Shown: positions 1-7,720 of the stretch, in pieces
Numbering within the stretch: the stretch's first letter is position 1
Layout: each line of letters starts with the position of its first letter
Translations under genes and position numbers: made by a program
The notes under the pieces: model-generated
Databases searched by the model: none
The model's input: only the letters and a program-made list of their open reading frames with translations
Told to the model about the DNA's origin: nothing
Source: Opitutia bacterium
GTDB lineage: Bacteria > Verrucomicrobiota > Verrucomicrobiia > Opitutales > Seribacteraceae
Direction of reading: 5' to 3'
DNA length: 11,490 bases
Assembly: GCA_018646565.1 (NCBI GenBank)
Contig: JABGUO010000365.1
Span: 1 to 11,490 of the forward strand

Positions 1-243
1 CTTTACAAATTAGCGGATGCCCATCTCCATATCGATAAGAATACGCCTCCGATTCTTTTTCAATTCGGTGGAAAAGAAGATCCTTCCAAAGTGCAACCTT
101 CGATTGATAAACTGAAAAAGCTAGGCGTGCCAACCAAATTGCTGACTCATTACAAAGATGGTAAGCATGGTTGCTGGAACCGGCATCCGTGGTTTTTACC
201 AATGGTTGACGATATTGATGCCTGGTTTCAGAAGTACATTTAA
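1..243 (+). CDS. alpha/beta hydrolase, C-terminal part (BD-FAE/prolyl oligopeptidase-like), 5' end outside window
   Basis: The frame is open from base 1 to a TAA at 241-243 and gives 80 residues. The segment PPILFQFGGKED is the typical strand carrying the catalytic Asp near the end of an alpha/beta hydrolase (usually PPxLLxHGxxD). The later KHGCW holds the expected catalytic His in a lid-like loop, and the end DIDAWFQKYI is the usual final helix. The nucleophile elbow lies upstream of the window. Planctomycete and verrucomicrobial BD-FAE-type esterases often sit beside sulfatases and remove acyl groups from glycans, so a similar role is inferred. The gene converges on the sulfatase at 240-1790, and their TAA stop codons share the palindrome TTAA. 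Substrate cannot be told from this fragment. Confidence 0.8.
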   Translation, partial: LYKLADAHLHIDKNTPPILFQFGGKEDPSKVQPSIDKLKKLGVPTKLLTHYKDGKHGCWNRHPWFLPMVDDIDAWFQKYI

Positions 244-1790
244 GGATTGAGGACCGGGGGCATTTTTCCGGCAAACTTACAGTCTGTTTTCTTAAGCTCT
301 TTAATTGTTCGTATCCTGAGTTTTCGTACCAAGGGTAGATTTTTTTTGGATGCGGCTAAGTTGACCATTTCCTCCGGGTCATTCTTCATATCATAGAGTT
401 CCTCGGTTTCACCCGGTAACAGGTTGCGAATATACTTATAGCGGTCTGTTCGAAGAAATACCCACCAGGGTACCTCTTGCTTTTGATAAATGGGATCATC
501 GTTCATATCGATTACTTCATCACAATCTTCACCGAAACTCATGCCGGTGTGAGCTAGCAAAAGGGGGGACTTCCACGATTTATCCTCAGGATTATTGAGG
601 AGTGGTGTAAGATCGCGCCCGTGCATCTTCCACGGCAGTTCAAGTTTCGCAGCCTTGAAGAAAGTGGGCACAAGGTCAGCCCCACCAACTGGTTTTTTGC
701 AGACTTTTCCGGAAGGAAGCTTTTGGGGCATACTTACGATTAACGGTCCGCGAATGGTCCCATCATAAGGAGCCAGTTTCATCTGGAATCCCTTTTGCCC
801 CCAGGCGATTCCCTGATCTGCCCCGAATACGATCAATGTATTTTCATATTGTCCGGTATCCTTCAGTGCCTGGATCAATTTTCCAATTCCTTCATCAATG
901 GCGAGTACTCCCTGATGATATTGTCTTTCGAGAGAATGAAGATCCGTCCCGTGAATGAATTTTCCACTGACGGTGCGTCCGGAAAATCTTTTATTCTTCA
1001 GAACAGGAAGGCCATTCTTTCCCTGCATCCATTGTTCTTTTTCACGGGAATATTTCGGTTTTCCTATTCTTGGCGGATAAATATCGGCAGGAACTTTGAC
1101 TTTCACCTCCGGGTACTCCTCCAAGTGCCTGGGTGCAGGAGTGAAGGGTCCATGAACAGCACCGTAACAGACCCAAAGATAAAAAGGTTTATCTTTTTTC
1201 TTACCGTGACCACCTCTTATGTATTCTTCAGCCCACTTGGAGTAGTTGTCAGTAGAGTAGCCTTGTGTCATTACGGCTTTCTTTCCATTGGTCTGGATCA
1301 GCTGTTCCTTGAAATAATTTCCTGAATTCTCTGGAAAAGCAGGACGGTTCCAGACCTTTTGGAAATCCCAGTCACGCCCATATCCGTTATCCGTTCCTGT
1401 GTGCCACTTGCCTACCTGTGCAGTCTGGTATCCGTTCTTCCGAAAGACCGCAGGCCAGAATGGAGATTTCTTACTGTCATATTCGCTTCCGGGGTATTCA
1501 CCTTCCATTCGCATGGATTTAATTCCATAAGTTTGATAGCCAGTAAGAAGCGTAGCCCGTGCTCCCATGCACCACGATCCCATGTAGCAATTTGCAAAAC
1601 GAATACCATTTTCTGCAAGCGAATCTATATGAGGTGTTTTTACCCAATCGGGTGATTCTGGGTAGCAACCCACTGCGCGATGAGAATGATCATCGGTAAA
1701 AATAAACAGAATGTTGGGCTTTTCGGCGGAGAGTCGTAGAATGAGTGTAATAAATGCTACGCAGAGTGACAAAAGCTTGCGGATAATCAT
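240..1790 (-). CDS. exported sulfatase with variant CMGAR active-site motif
   Basis: This is an alkaline-phosphatase-fold sulfatase of 516 residues, counted from the ATG at 1790. A signal peptide (IIRKLLSLCVAFITLILRLSA) precedes the first strand KPNILFIFTDD, whose Asp32-Asp33 bind Ca. The active-site motif is C74-M-G-A-R78 followed by ATLLTG. The Cys to be turned into formylglycine and the Arg are present, but the usual Pro at the third place is Gly. Other conserved sites are KWH at 128-130, His213, GADQG with Asp325-Gln326 (usually Asp-Asn) and Lys338. It would hydrolyse sulfate esters outside the cytoplasm; the substrate is unknown. It is the last gene of the minus-strand array. The start is uncertain: an ATG at 1811 and a TTG at 1829 are in frame, but only the 1790 start puts a clean signal peptide at the N-terminus. 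GAAGGA touches that ATG directly, too close for a normal ribosome site. Confidence 0.9.
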   Translation of the reverse strand: MIIRKLLSLCVAFITLILRLSAEKPNILFIFTDDHSHRAVGCYPESPDWVKTPHIDSLAENGIRFANCYMGSWCMGARATLLTGYQTYGIKSMRMEGEYPGSEYDSKKSPFWPAVFRKNGYQTAQVGKWHTGTDNGYGRDWDFQKVWNRPAFPENSGNYFKEQLIQTNGKKAVMTQGYSTDNYSKWAEEYIRGGHGKKKDKPFYLWVCYGAVHGPFTPAPRHLEEYPEVKVKVPADIYPPRIGKPKYSREKEQWMQGKNGLPVLKNKRFSGRTVSGKFIHGTDLHSLERQYHQGVLAIDEGIGKLIQALKDTGQYENTLIVFGADQGIAWGQKGFQMKLAPYDGTIRGPLIVSMPQKLPSGKVCKKPVGGADLVPTFFKAAKLELPWKMHGRDLTPLLNNPEDKSWKSPLLLAHTGMSFGEDCDEVIDMNDDPIYQKQEVPWWVFLRTDRYKYIRNLLPGETEELYDMKNDPEEMVNLAASKKNLPLVRKLRIRTIKELKKTDCKFAGKMPPVLNP

Positions 1791-1850
1791 TCCTTCAGAG
1801 TTACCTTCCATATTCGGCAAGGCAACCAAGAATTCCCACTGAAAGATATG

Positions 1851-3671
1851 TTAAGGTAGGTCGATTAATTCAATCCGCTTCAGGATGGAGTGCGTTTTAG
1901 GATCAGACAGACGAACGGCCTTCTTCTGCTTAAGATCAACCAGTGTAACATTAAAGGTGGAAACCTTGGACCATTCCAGTTCTACATTCTTTTCGCTCTT
2001 AAAATCTTTTCGGTTAATCAGAACTTGCTGAGGTCCTTTTCCCGTAACCTTCGTATGGTAAGTAAAGGTACCGATATTGTTTTCCCGACTCAGAAATGAA
2101 CTTCCAAGACGGAGGCGGAGAGTGTGATCTCGGCCTTGTGGATCGATAGTGAAGGCTAAAACCTTATCATTCGAGCGATCAATCATCGGGCTTTGCAGTT
2201 TATAGGTGGTTATACTGTCACCGTTTCGGCTGGACCAGTCAGCGGTTCCATTTGAAAAGTCTTCGATCAGTTCGCTCTTTGCCAGTTTGGATAATTCTTT
2301 TAAGTCAATGTTGTCCGGTTCATGGATTGCTTCTTTTGAATTGATGGAGAAAGTCTTGGAACTACCAACTTGTAAAGTCATTTCCTCATCCAACTTGTAA
2401 CGGCAATGCCCGAAAACATAGAGCGGAAGCTGGGGGTAGATAGGGATATCCGAGGTCCATGTATTCTTTGATTTTTTTGCCACTGCATTATGCCAAAAAC
2501 GGGTACGGGAATTCGGATCGTAGCTGTAGTAGATTTGGACCCCAGTCAAGCGTTCGATTGCTTTTGGAGCTACCGAGAAGGTGGCAATTTCTTTGTCTAT
2601 GGAGAAACTGGATGGTGGTGTGTTTGGAATTTCAATCTGTTCATCCCCGAGATATTTCTTAAACCAAAGATTAAGCACTGCCCATTCTTCTGAACCAGGC
2701 CCATGATTAAAGTGCACATTGGAGGATACTCTCCAGTCTTCATGGGGAAGTAAATCCATAGATCGGTAAATTCTTTCAAATGTTGAATGAAAATCGTTGG
2801 ATGAAGTAATGAAGGCGACCGGACATTTTACATGAGGCCAGTATGACTGCGGGTCGATGACATTTTGGTACATTTCAAGGTTTTGAAATTGCGGTCTTTT
2901 ACTGCTCCCCACGATACCTCCGGGAAAATCAACCTCTTTAAATCCAGTTCCACCGACAAATGGAGCGACTGCTTTGAGCCGGGGATCGGTTGCGGTGAGG
3001 GCAGTGATCATCCCCCCCATGGAAAAGCCGGTGAATCCGATTCTGTAGGGATTAACCTCGGGTTGCTTCTCCAGGAAAGTAATCGCCCGCCGGCCCGCCA
3101 TCGAAAGAAGAATCCAATTGGAGTTACGGGGGCTGGGAATCGGATCGATCGAAAATTCATCAGGTTGCAGGTTTACCTTCCATCCTTTGCGTAATGCTTT
3201 GGAGTAAAAGCGTGGACCTTGGGTGGGATCCACCTTCCCCCAGTCGGTATTGGCTTCAATTTCTTCCTTTACGGGGCGCCCCAACCAATTGACATCGATG
3301 TTTGCAAATCCTTGTTTTGCAAAATAAACGCTTCGGTTGCGCTCAGCCCGCTGCCCACCACCATGAGACCAAACAAATGCCGGATGTTTACCTGGTTTGT
3401 TGGGAAACGAGTAGTAAGCAGCTACCCTGGAATCAGTTCCCTTGAACCGACCGACTTTATAGGTGAGGTATTGGGTGGTGACCTCCTCTGTTTTCCATTC
3501 TTCAATGATTTTCACCTCCAGTTCTTCAGCTCGGGCATCATAGCTTTGCCAAAGTTCGAGTGCGGACTTCGGGAGTTTATCTGGATTACTGATTGGCGTA
3601 AAAGTATCCTTGGCTGATAAATCACTGATCAAGCAGAGTAGGAGGATGAATTTTTTCATAGGCAGAATCAT
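1851..3671 (-). CDS. secreted alpha/beta hydrolase (acetylxylan-esterase/dienelactone-hydrolase-like) with C-terminal extension
   Basis: This 606-residue protein has a signal peptide (MKKFILLLCLISDLSA from Met5, base 3659, a possible alternative start). The hydrolase core spans about residues 60-345. HPAFVWSHGGG at 96-106 resembles the oxyanion-hole strand, and GFTGFSMGG at 212-220 is the nucleophile elbow with Ser217. SSNDFHSTF places Asp293, and NVHFNHGPG gives the His at 320 or 323. Residues 350-450 look like a beta-rich linker domain. A further beta-rich unit from about 465 to 606 starts LIEDFSNGTADW, reminiscent of CIA30/CBM11-type jelly rolls but not assignable with certainty. It is most likely an esterase acting on glycan acyl groups or a related ester bond in the periplasm or outside the cell. 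It lies 65 bp after the DUF1592 gene and just before a sulfatase, so it is probably co-transcribed. Neither start has a Shine-Dalgarno sequence. Confidence 0.85.
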   Translation of the reverse strand: MILPMKKFILLLCLISDLSAKDTFTPISNPDKLPKSALELWQSYDARAEELEVKIIEEWKTEEVTTQYLTYKVGRFKGTDSRVAAYYSFPNKPGKHPAFVWSHGGGQRAERNRSVYFAKQGFANIDVNWLGRPVKEEIEANTDWGKVDPTQGPRFYSKALRKGWKVNLQPDEFSIDPIPSPRNSNWILLSMAGRRAITFLEKQPEVNPYRIGFTGFSMGGMITALTATDPRLKAVAPFVGGTGFKEVDFPGGIVGSSKRPQFQNLEMYQNVIDPQSYWPHVKCPVAFITSSNDFHSTFERIYRSMDLLPHEDWRVSSNVHFNHGPGSEEWAVLNLWFKKYLGDEQIEIPNTPPSSFSIDKEIATFSVAPKAIERLTGVQIYYSYDPNSRTRFWHNAVAKKSKNTWTSDIPIYPQLPLYVFGHCRYKLDEEMTLQVGSSKTFSINSKEAIHEPDNIDLKELSKLAKSELIEDFSNGTADWSSRNGDSITTYKLQSPMIDRSNDKVLAFTIDPQGRDHTLRLRLGSSFLSRENNIGTFTYHTKVTGKGPQQVLINRKDFKSEKNVELEWSKVSTFNVTLVDLKQKKAVRLSDPKTHSILKRIELIDLP

Positions 3672-3736
3672 AAAAATTAAATTCTATGACTGAATGACAG
3701 AACTGGGTCGACCGAAAATCGGAAATTAAAGAAAAT

Positions 3737-6334
3737 TTATTTGCGGGCAAATGCGTCGCTTGTGGCAATTTTAATAATGAGATCACGAAAGCCGAGTTTT
3801 TCTAAAATTATGGACTGAGCAATAGATTTAGCTTCGTTTTTATCCCGTAGAGTAATTACTCTGCCGGTACCATAAGTCATCAGTTTTTCAGCGAGGTTTT
3901 GTGCCAATAGTCTTTTCTTAGAAATCAGAACTCTTTTAAGGGTCCGTGGTCCATGAATCTTTTCTCCTGTGTTTAAGATAGAACTTCCGTCAATAGGCCC
4001 GGATGGAAAAAGCTTAGTGCTTTGAGTTGAGTTTTTCCAAAAGCGCGATCGATAATAGGTAGGACGGTAACCACCAACTGGGTCAAAATATTCAAGGGGG
4101 AAACCGTAGGGGTCAATCTTGGCATGACAATCCGCGCATGCCTGGACTGAGCGGTGTTTTTCAAGAAGTTGCTTCACAGTCTGAGCACCCCGGACATCCG
4201 GGTTAATCGGTTCGACATCCGGGGGTGGGGGAGATGGAGGAGTTCCCAGCAAGCTTTCCAATACCCAAATGCCCCGAATAACCGGTGATGTATCGACTCC
4301 GTTTGCAGTGAGAGTAAGAATGCTTGCGTGACCAAGCAGACCTCCCCGCATACTGTTCTCCGGAAAGGAGACCTTGCGGAAATGAACTCCTTCTACACCA
4401 TCAATTCCGTAATGTCGGGCGAGGTCCTGATTAATAAAGCTGTAATCGGAGTCAACAAAGTCGGAGAGTGGTACATTTGCATGAACGGCATGGGTTAGAA
4501 ACTGATGGGTCTCCTCAAGCATGGCCTCCTTTAATCCGTAGCGATAATATTCACGGAATTTGAGCGAGGCCGGAGGCATAGTTCCGAGTTTGTCGAGACG
4601 GAGCCAGGATTCCGCAAATCCATGAATAAATGATTCACTTCGGTGATCATCCAGTAAACGCAAGACTTGTTGTTTGAGATGTGATCGCTCTATTAGCTTT
4701 TTTTCTTTGGCTTGTAGGAAAAGTTCATTATCAGGTAAGGAGGACCAAATGAAATGGGAGAGTCGGTTTGCGATCTCGAAAGAAGATAAATGATCAGATT
4801 CACTGCTTTCTTCTTTTAAATAAAGGAAGTCAGGTGAGACTAGTATTGCCTTGAGAGCCAGAAAAAAGGCTTCTTCCCGATTTCGACCAAGTTTTTGACG
4901 TGCTTTTTTTTCGATTTCCAAATAGGGCTTAATATCGAATGTGGATACCGGTCGGCGAAAAGCACGTCGGGCAAAGCGAGAGAATGCCATTTCAAGATCA
5001 ATTTTAGAAAGGTCCCGTTCACCATCCAGGAAAACCTGTTGGGCTTTACTTTTATAGGTAAGTGGAAGAGGGCCATTGATGCGGAGCTCATGTAATCGGA
5101 CAACTGGGCCTTTCCATACATCTGAAACAATGCGACCCGGCACCAGATCCTTTCCCACGATATGCCAGGCATGAAAACCTTCTTTTCCGCGGAATTCAAT
5201 GTCCGTATGATATTTTTTACAAATGTCTCGCATCCAATAGTCTGAAGGGCCCGGCCCGTTATCCCAGTTAAGAAATGGAACATCTCTTTTGTCCATCCAT
5301 ACTGTTGCTTCGAATTTTTTAGGTTGATGATCAGCTAAATCCCAGAGCCCTATTTTCGATCTTGATTTGATCGAGTCCGAGCCCATTCCCTTGCTACCTC
5401 TTGAAACAAATAAGGAGAGTTGCATCGGAGGTTTGAGGTTGGTGGGGATCATCGCAGGATCGTAGGGATGCGTTAACCGACGAACAGCTTCGGCAGTTAT
5501 ACTGATTTTGTAATACCCGGGAGTTTGTATACCCTTTGTCCTTTTATACCAGTTGTGCGGGAAAGTTCCTAAGTCAAAATGATCAGATATTTGTTTTTTC
5601 CCAGCTGCAAAATCAAGGTGTTGATTAGGTTTGTAAACTCGGTACATCCAGGGAGTCTTTTCCTGTCTGCTGGGAGAGCCCCAATCTTTAGGTTTAATCG
5701 CGTCACTTTTGAAAGGTGTGATTTCGTCAAAACGAAATGCCATACGCAGATAACGGTCTGCAGATTCAAGATAAGCATTTAGATGTTGATCGGAAAGGTT
5801 GAGTGCATCCCCAACATTGGTAAAGCCATGATCATTTTCATCGGTTGGGAAATCCTCTGTGAAATCAAAAGGTAAATCATGTAAACCCAGCAGATCGCGC
5901 ATCGTATTTCGGTACTCTCTGCGATTGAGTCTGCGTAAGACGGTTTGTTTGGGCCCTTTTTCCTTCTCCAATTCAACGAGAGTTTTGGTAAGCCAGGAAA
6001 TTGTCTGTTTAATTTCTTCTGTTTTGGGTTGTGCGACCTCCTTTTTCTTGGGAGGCATTTCACCCAGGTTGAGTTGGTCGAGTATGTCGTGCAGTAAATT
6101 AACTTTATCTTCGTCACCTAAATCAATCATCTGTTTACCCGAAAATTCCCTCGAAAGTTGGTGAAAAGTACGATCTCCTTTGTTCTTCTCGGAACCATGG
6201 CACTTAATGCAATAATTCTGTGTGAATTGAAAAACTTTCTGATCGAATTCTACGACTCTTGAAAAGGCATGGTTTATTCCAATTATGAAAATTACAGCGA
6301 ATCCAAAAACGGAGGAATGCAAAATCTTTACCAT
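3737..6334 (-). CDS. DUF1587/DUF1595/DUF1592/DUF1588/DUF1585 protein, predicted diheme c-type cytochrome-like
   Basis: This 865-residue exported protein belongs to the large Planctomycetes/Verrucomicrobia families of unknown function. After a signal peptide (about 1-25) comes a cytochrome c-like N-terminus with CIKCH at 42-46 (heme c site) and GEMPP at 91-95, whose Met may be the distal ligand. The order then follows the family: DUF1587 about 132-196; a beta-rich central insert about 200-430 that may bind ligand; DUF1595 about 443-503; DUF1592 about 511-640; DUF1588 about 655-755, with a second heme site CADCH at 733-737; and DUF1585 about 785-857. It would act in the periplasm, perhaps in an electron transfer or oxidation step, but no reaction is established. 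The DUF1552 gene ends only 9 bp upstream, and such pairs are usual in these phyla. The ATG has no Shine-Dalgarno sequence before it. Confidence 0.93.
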   Translation of the reverse strand: MVKILHSSVFGFAVIFIIGINHAFSRVVEFDQKVFQFTQNYCIKCHGSEKNKGDRTFHQLSREFSGKQMIDLGDEDKVNLLHDILDQLNLGEMPPKKKEVAQPKTEEIKQTISWLTKTLVELEKEKGPKQTVLRRLNRREYRNTMRDLLGLHDLPFDFTEDFPTDENDHGFTNVGDALNLSDQHLNAYLESADRYLRMAFRFDEITPFKSDAIKPKDWGSPSRQEKTPWMYRVYKPNQHLDFAAGKKQISDHFDLGTFPHNWYKRTKGIQTPGYYKISITAEAVRRLTHPYDPAMIPTNLKPPMQLSLFVSRGSKGMGSDSIKSRSKIGLWDLADHQPKKFEATVWMDKRDVPFLNWDNGPGPSDYWMRDICKKYHTDIEFRGKEGFHAWHIVGKDLVPGRIVSDVWKGPVVRLHELRINGPLPLTYKSKAQQVFLDGERDLSKIDLEMAFSRFARRAFRRPVSTFDIKPYLEIEKKARQKLGRNREEAFFLALKAILVSPDFLYLKEESSESDHLSSFEIANRLSHFIWSSLPDNELFLQAKEKKLIERSHLKQQVLRLLDDHRSESFIHGFAESWLRLDKLGTMPPASLKFREYYRYGLKEAMLEETHQFLTHAVHANVPLSDFVDSDYSFINQDLARHYGIDGVEGVHFRKVSFPENSMRGGLLGHASILTLTANGVDTSPVIRGIWVLESLLGTPPSPPPPDVEPINPDVRGAQTVKQLLEKHRSVQACADCHAKIDPYGFPLEYFDPVGGYRPTYYRSRFWKNSTQSTKLFPSGPIDGSSILNTGEKIHGPRTLKRVLISKKRLLAQNLAEKLMTYGTGRVITLRDKNEAKSIAQSIILEKLGFRDLIIKIATSDAFARK

Positions 6335-6343
6335 TTGCAGAAA

Positions 6344-7633
6344 CTAGATGACTTTTTCGAGGCCGGTAAGGGTTCCGGATGAGGTGTTAAATTGATCTAC
6401 CTCCATACCAAAATTCTGTAACATTGATAGATAAAGGTTACAGAGAGGGGTAGATTGTTTTCCTGCACGTGCAAAATGCATGTGTCCCGCATGATTGAAT
6501 CCCCCTCCAGCCAGCAGAATGGGAAGGTCTCGGTTACTGTGAGAATTTGCATTGCTCATGCCGCTACCAAGAAGTGACATTGTACTGTCCAGTAAACTTG
6601 CACCGTTAGGTTCTTTTACTTCCTTAAGTTTTTTGAGAAAGCGGGCAAATTGATCTACATGAAAAGTTTCGATAATAGAAAGTTCATCAATGGCACCCTG
6701 AACCTGTCCATGGTGAGAAAGGGTATGGTATCCCTGTGAAACTCCCGGTAATCCACCGTTTTCTTTTCCTAGATTAGTAAATGCAAGACTGATCACCCGG
6801 GTTGAATCCGTTTGAAGGGCAAGAGCCATAAGATCGTAAAAAAGAGGGGTTCGATCCTTGAGGGTTAGTGAATCTACACCCGGCGCGAGAATATAATCTG
6901 TATTTGGTTTTTCCTTGTCGAGCCAGAGAGTTGACTGCTCAATACGTTTTTCGAATTCGCGAACGGAGGTGAAATACTGGTCTAGTTTTTCGGTGTCTGC
7001 ATAACCTAAGCTTTTTTTAAAGCTATCTGCCTGATTTTTCGCAAGATCAAGAATGGAGCGTTTATCAATTAAAGCTCTTTCAGTTTGATTGCGTGTTGAG
7101 CTGTTCTCTTTACGAAAAAGCATTTGATAAAGTTTTTCCAAACTACGGATGGGTTGGATATTATTTCCATTACTTGTCCATGAAAGGGTATGTTCATTTC
7201 CGCGGTCGGCATCTAGTGTAAGAGAAGGATACCTGGTTTTCTCTCCGGTAAAGTCGGCTGCTTTTTGATCTAGGGAAATATTGGCTTCGTCATATCCTTT
7301 CGATTGGTTGGTGGGAATCCCAGATAGAAAAAACTTGGTTGCATTGTGACCGCCACTAAGGTTGTGATCTAGTCCTGAAAATACCGTGTAATGATCACGT
7401 AAAGATTCAAGCGGTTTGAGGAGTAATGGGGATTGAAACTGCTTTCCTATTTCCTGAGGATGAAAGTTTTCGGGAACAAACCCGTAAAATACTCCACTTG
7501 CAGTTATCCGTTTTGGGGGGGTGAGCGAACTGGATTCAGCATTTGCCTCGAGAAGGGGTAGGGCAATCATAGATCCACCCAATCCTTGCAGAAATCGCCT
7601 GCGGGCAATATGTCTTTTAATTAGCATCTGCAT
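6344..7633 (-). CDS. DUF1552 (HXXSHH) protein with Tat signal
   Basis: This 429-residue protein begins with a twin-arginine signal: ARRRFLQGLGG at 10-20, then the hydrophobic SMIALPLLEANA. It should therefore be folded in the cytoplasm and exported by Tat, perhaps with a cofactor. The family signature HXXSHH is present as HTLSHH at 303-308. Other conserved-looking parts are FSGLDHNLSGGH at 85-96 and LLAGGGFNHAGHMHF at 373-387. The function is unknown. In Planctomycetes and Verrucomicrobia the family is typically paired with DUF1592-type heme proteins, as here, where only 9 bp separate the genes. The pair order (DUF1552 first) is the reverse of the one I most often associate with it. A second in-frame ATG lies at 7627, and neither is preceded by a ribosome-binding sequence. 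The 87 bp upstream contain a weak promoter-like TTGGTT-17-TAGTAT, so a separate start of transcription is possible but unproven. Confidence 0.92.
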   Translation of the reverse strand: MQMLIKRHIARRRFLQGLGGSMIALPLLEANAESSSLTPPKRITASGVFYGFVPENFHPQEIGKQFQSPLLLKPLESLRDHYTVFSGLDHNLSGGHNATKFFLSGIPTNQSKGYDEANISLDQKAADFTGEKTRYPSLTLDADRGNEHTLSWTSNGNNIQPIRSLEKLYQMLFRKENSSTRNQTERALIDKRSILDLAKNQADSFKKSLGYADTEKLDQYFTSVREFEKRIEQSTLWLDKEKPNTDYILAPGVDSLTLKDRTPLFYDLMALALQTDSTRVISLAFTNLGKENGGLPGVSQGYHTLSHHGQVQGAIDELSIIETFHVDQFARFLKKLKEVKEPNGASLLDSTMSLLGSGMSNANSHSNRDLPILLAGGGFNHAGHMHFARAGKQSTPLCNLYLSMLQNFGMEVDQFNTSSGTLTGLEKVI

Positions 7634-7720
7634 AAAATACTATGCAAAAACTACTTAAAAACCAAGGCTACATTCGTATTTTACTAAAGAAAAGAAGAAC
7701 TGGAAAAGCTTTCGGAGGTA

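Noticed and set aside
252..272. CCGG...CCGG hairpin just after the convergent stops
   Set aside because: It needs G-U pairs to exceed 4 bp, lies inside the sulfatase coding sequence and has no T-tract on the plus strand.
3708..3725. Small hairpin CCGATTTTCGG between the DUF1592 and esterase genes
   Set aside because: The stem is only 4 bp and there is no T-run after it, so I do not call a terminator or attenuator.
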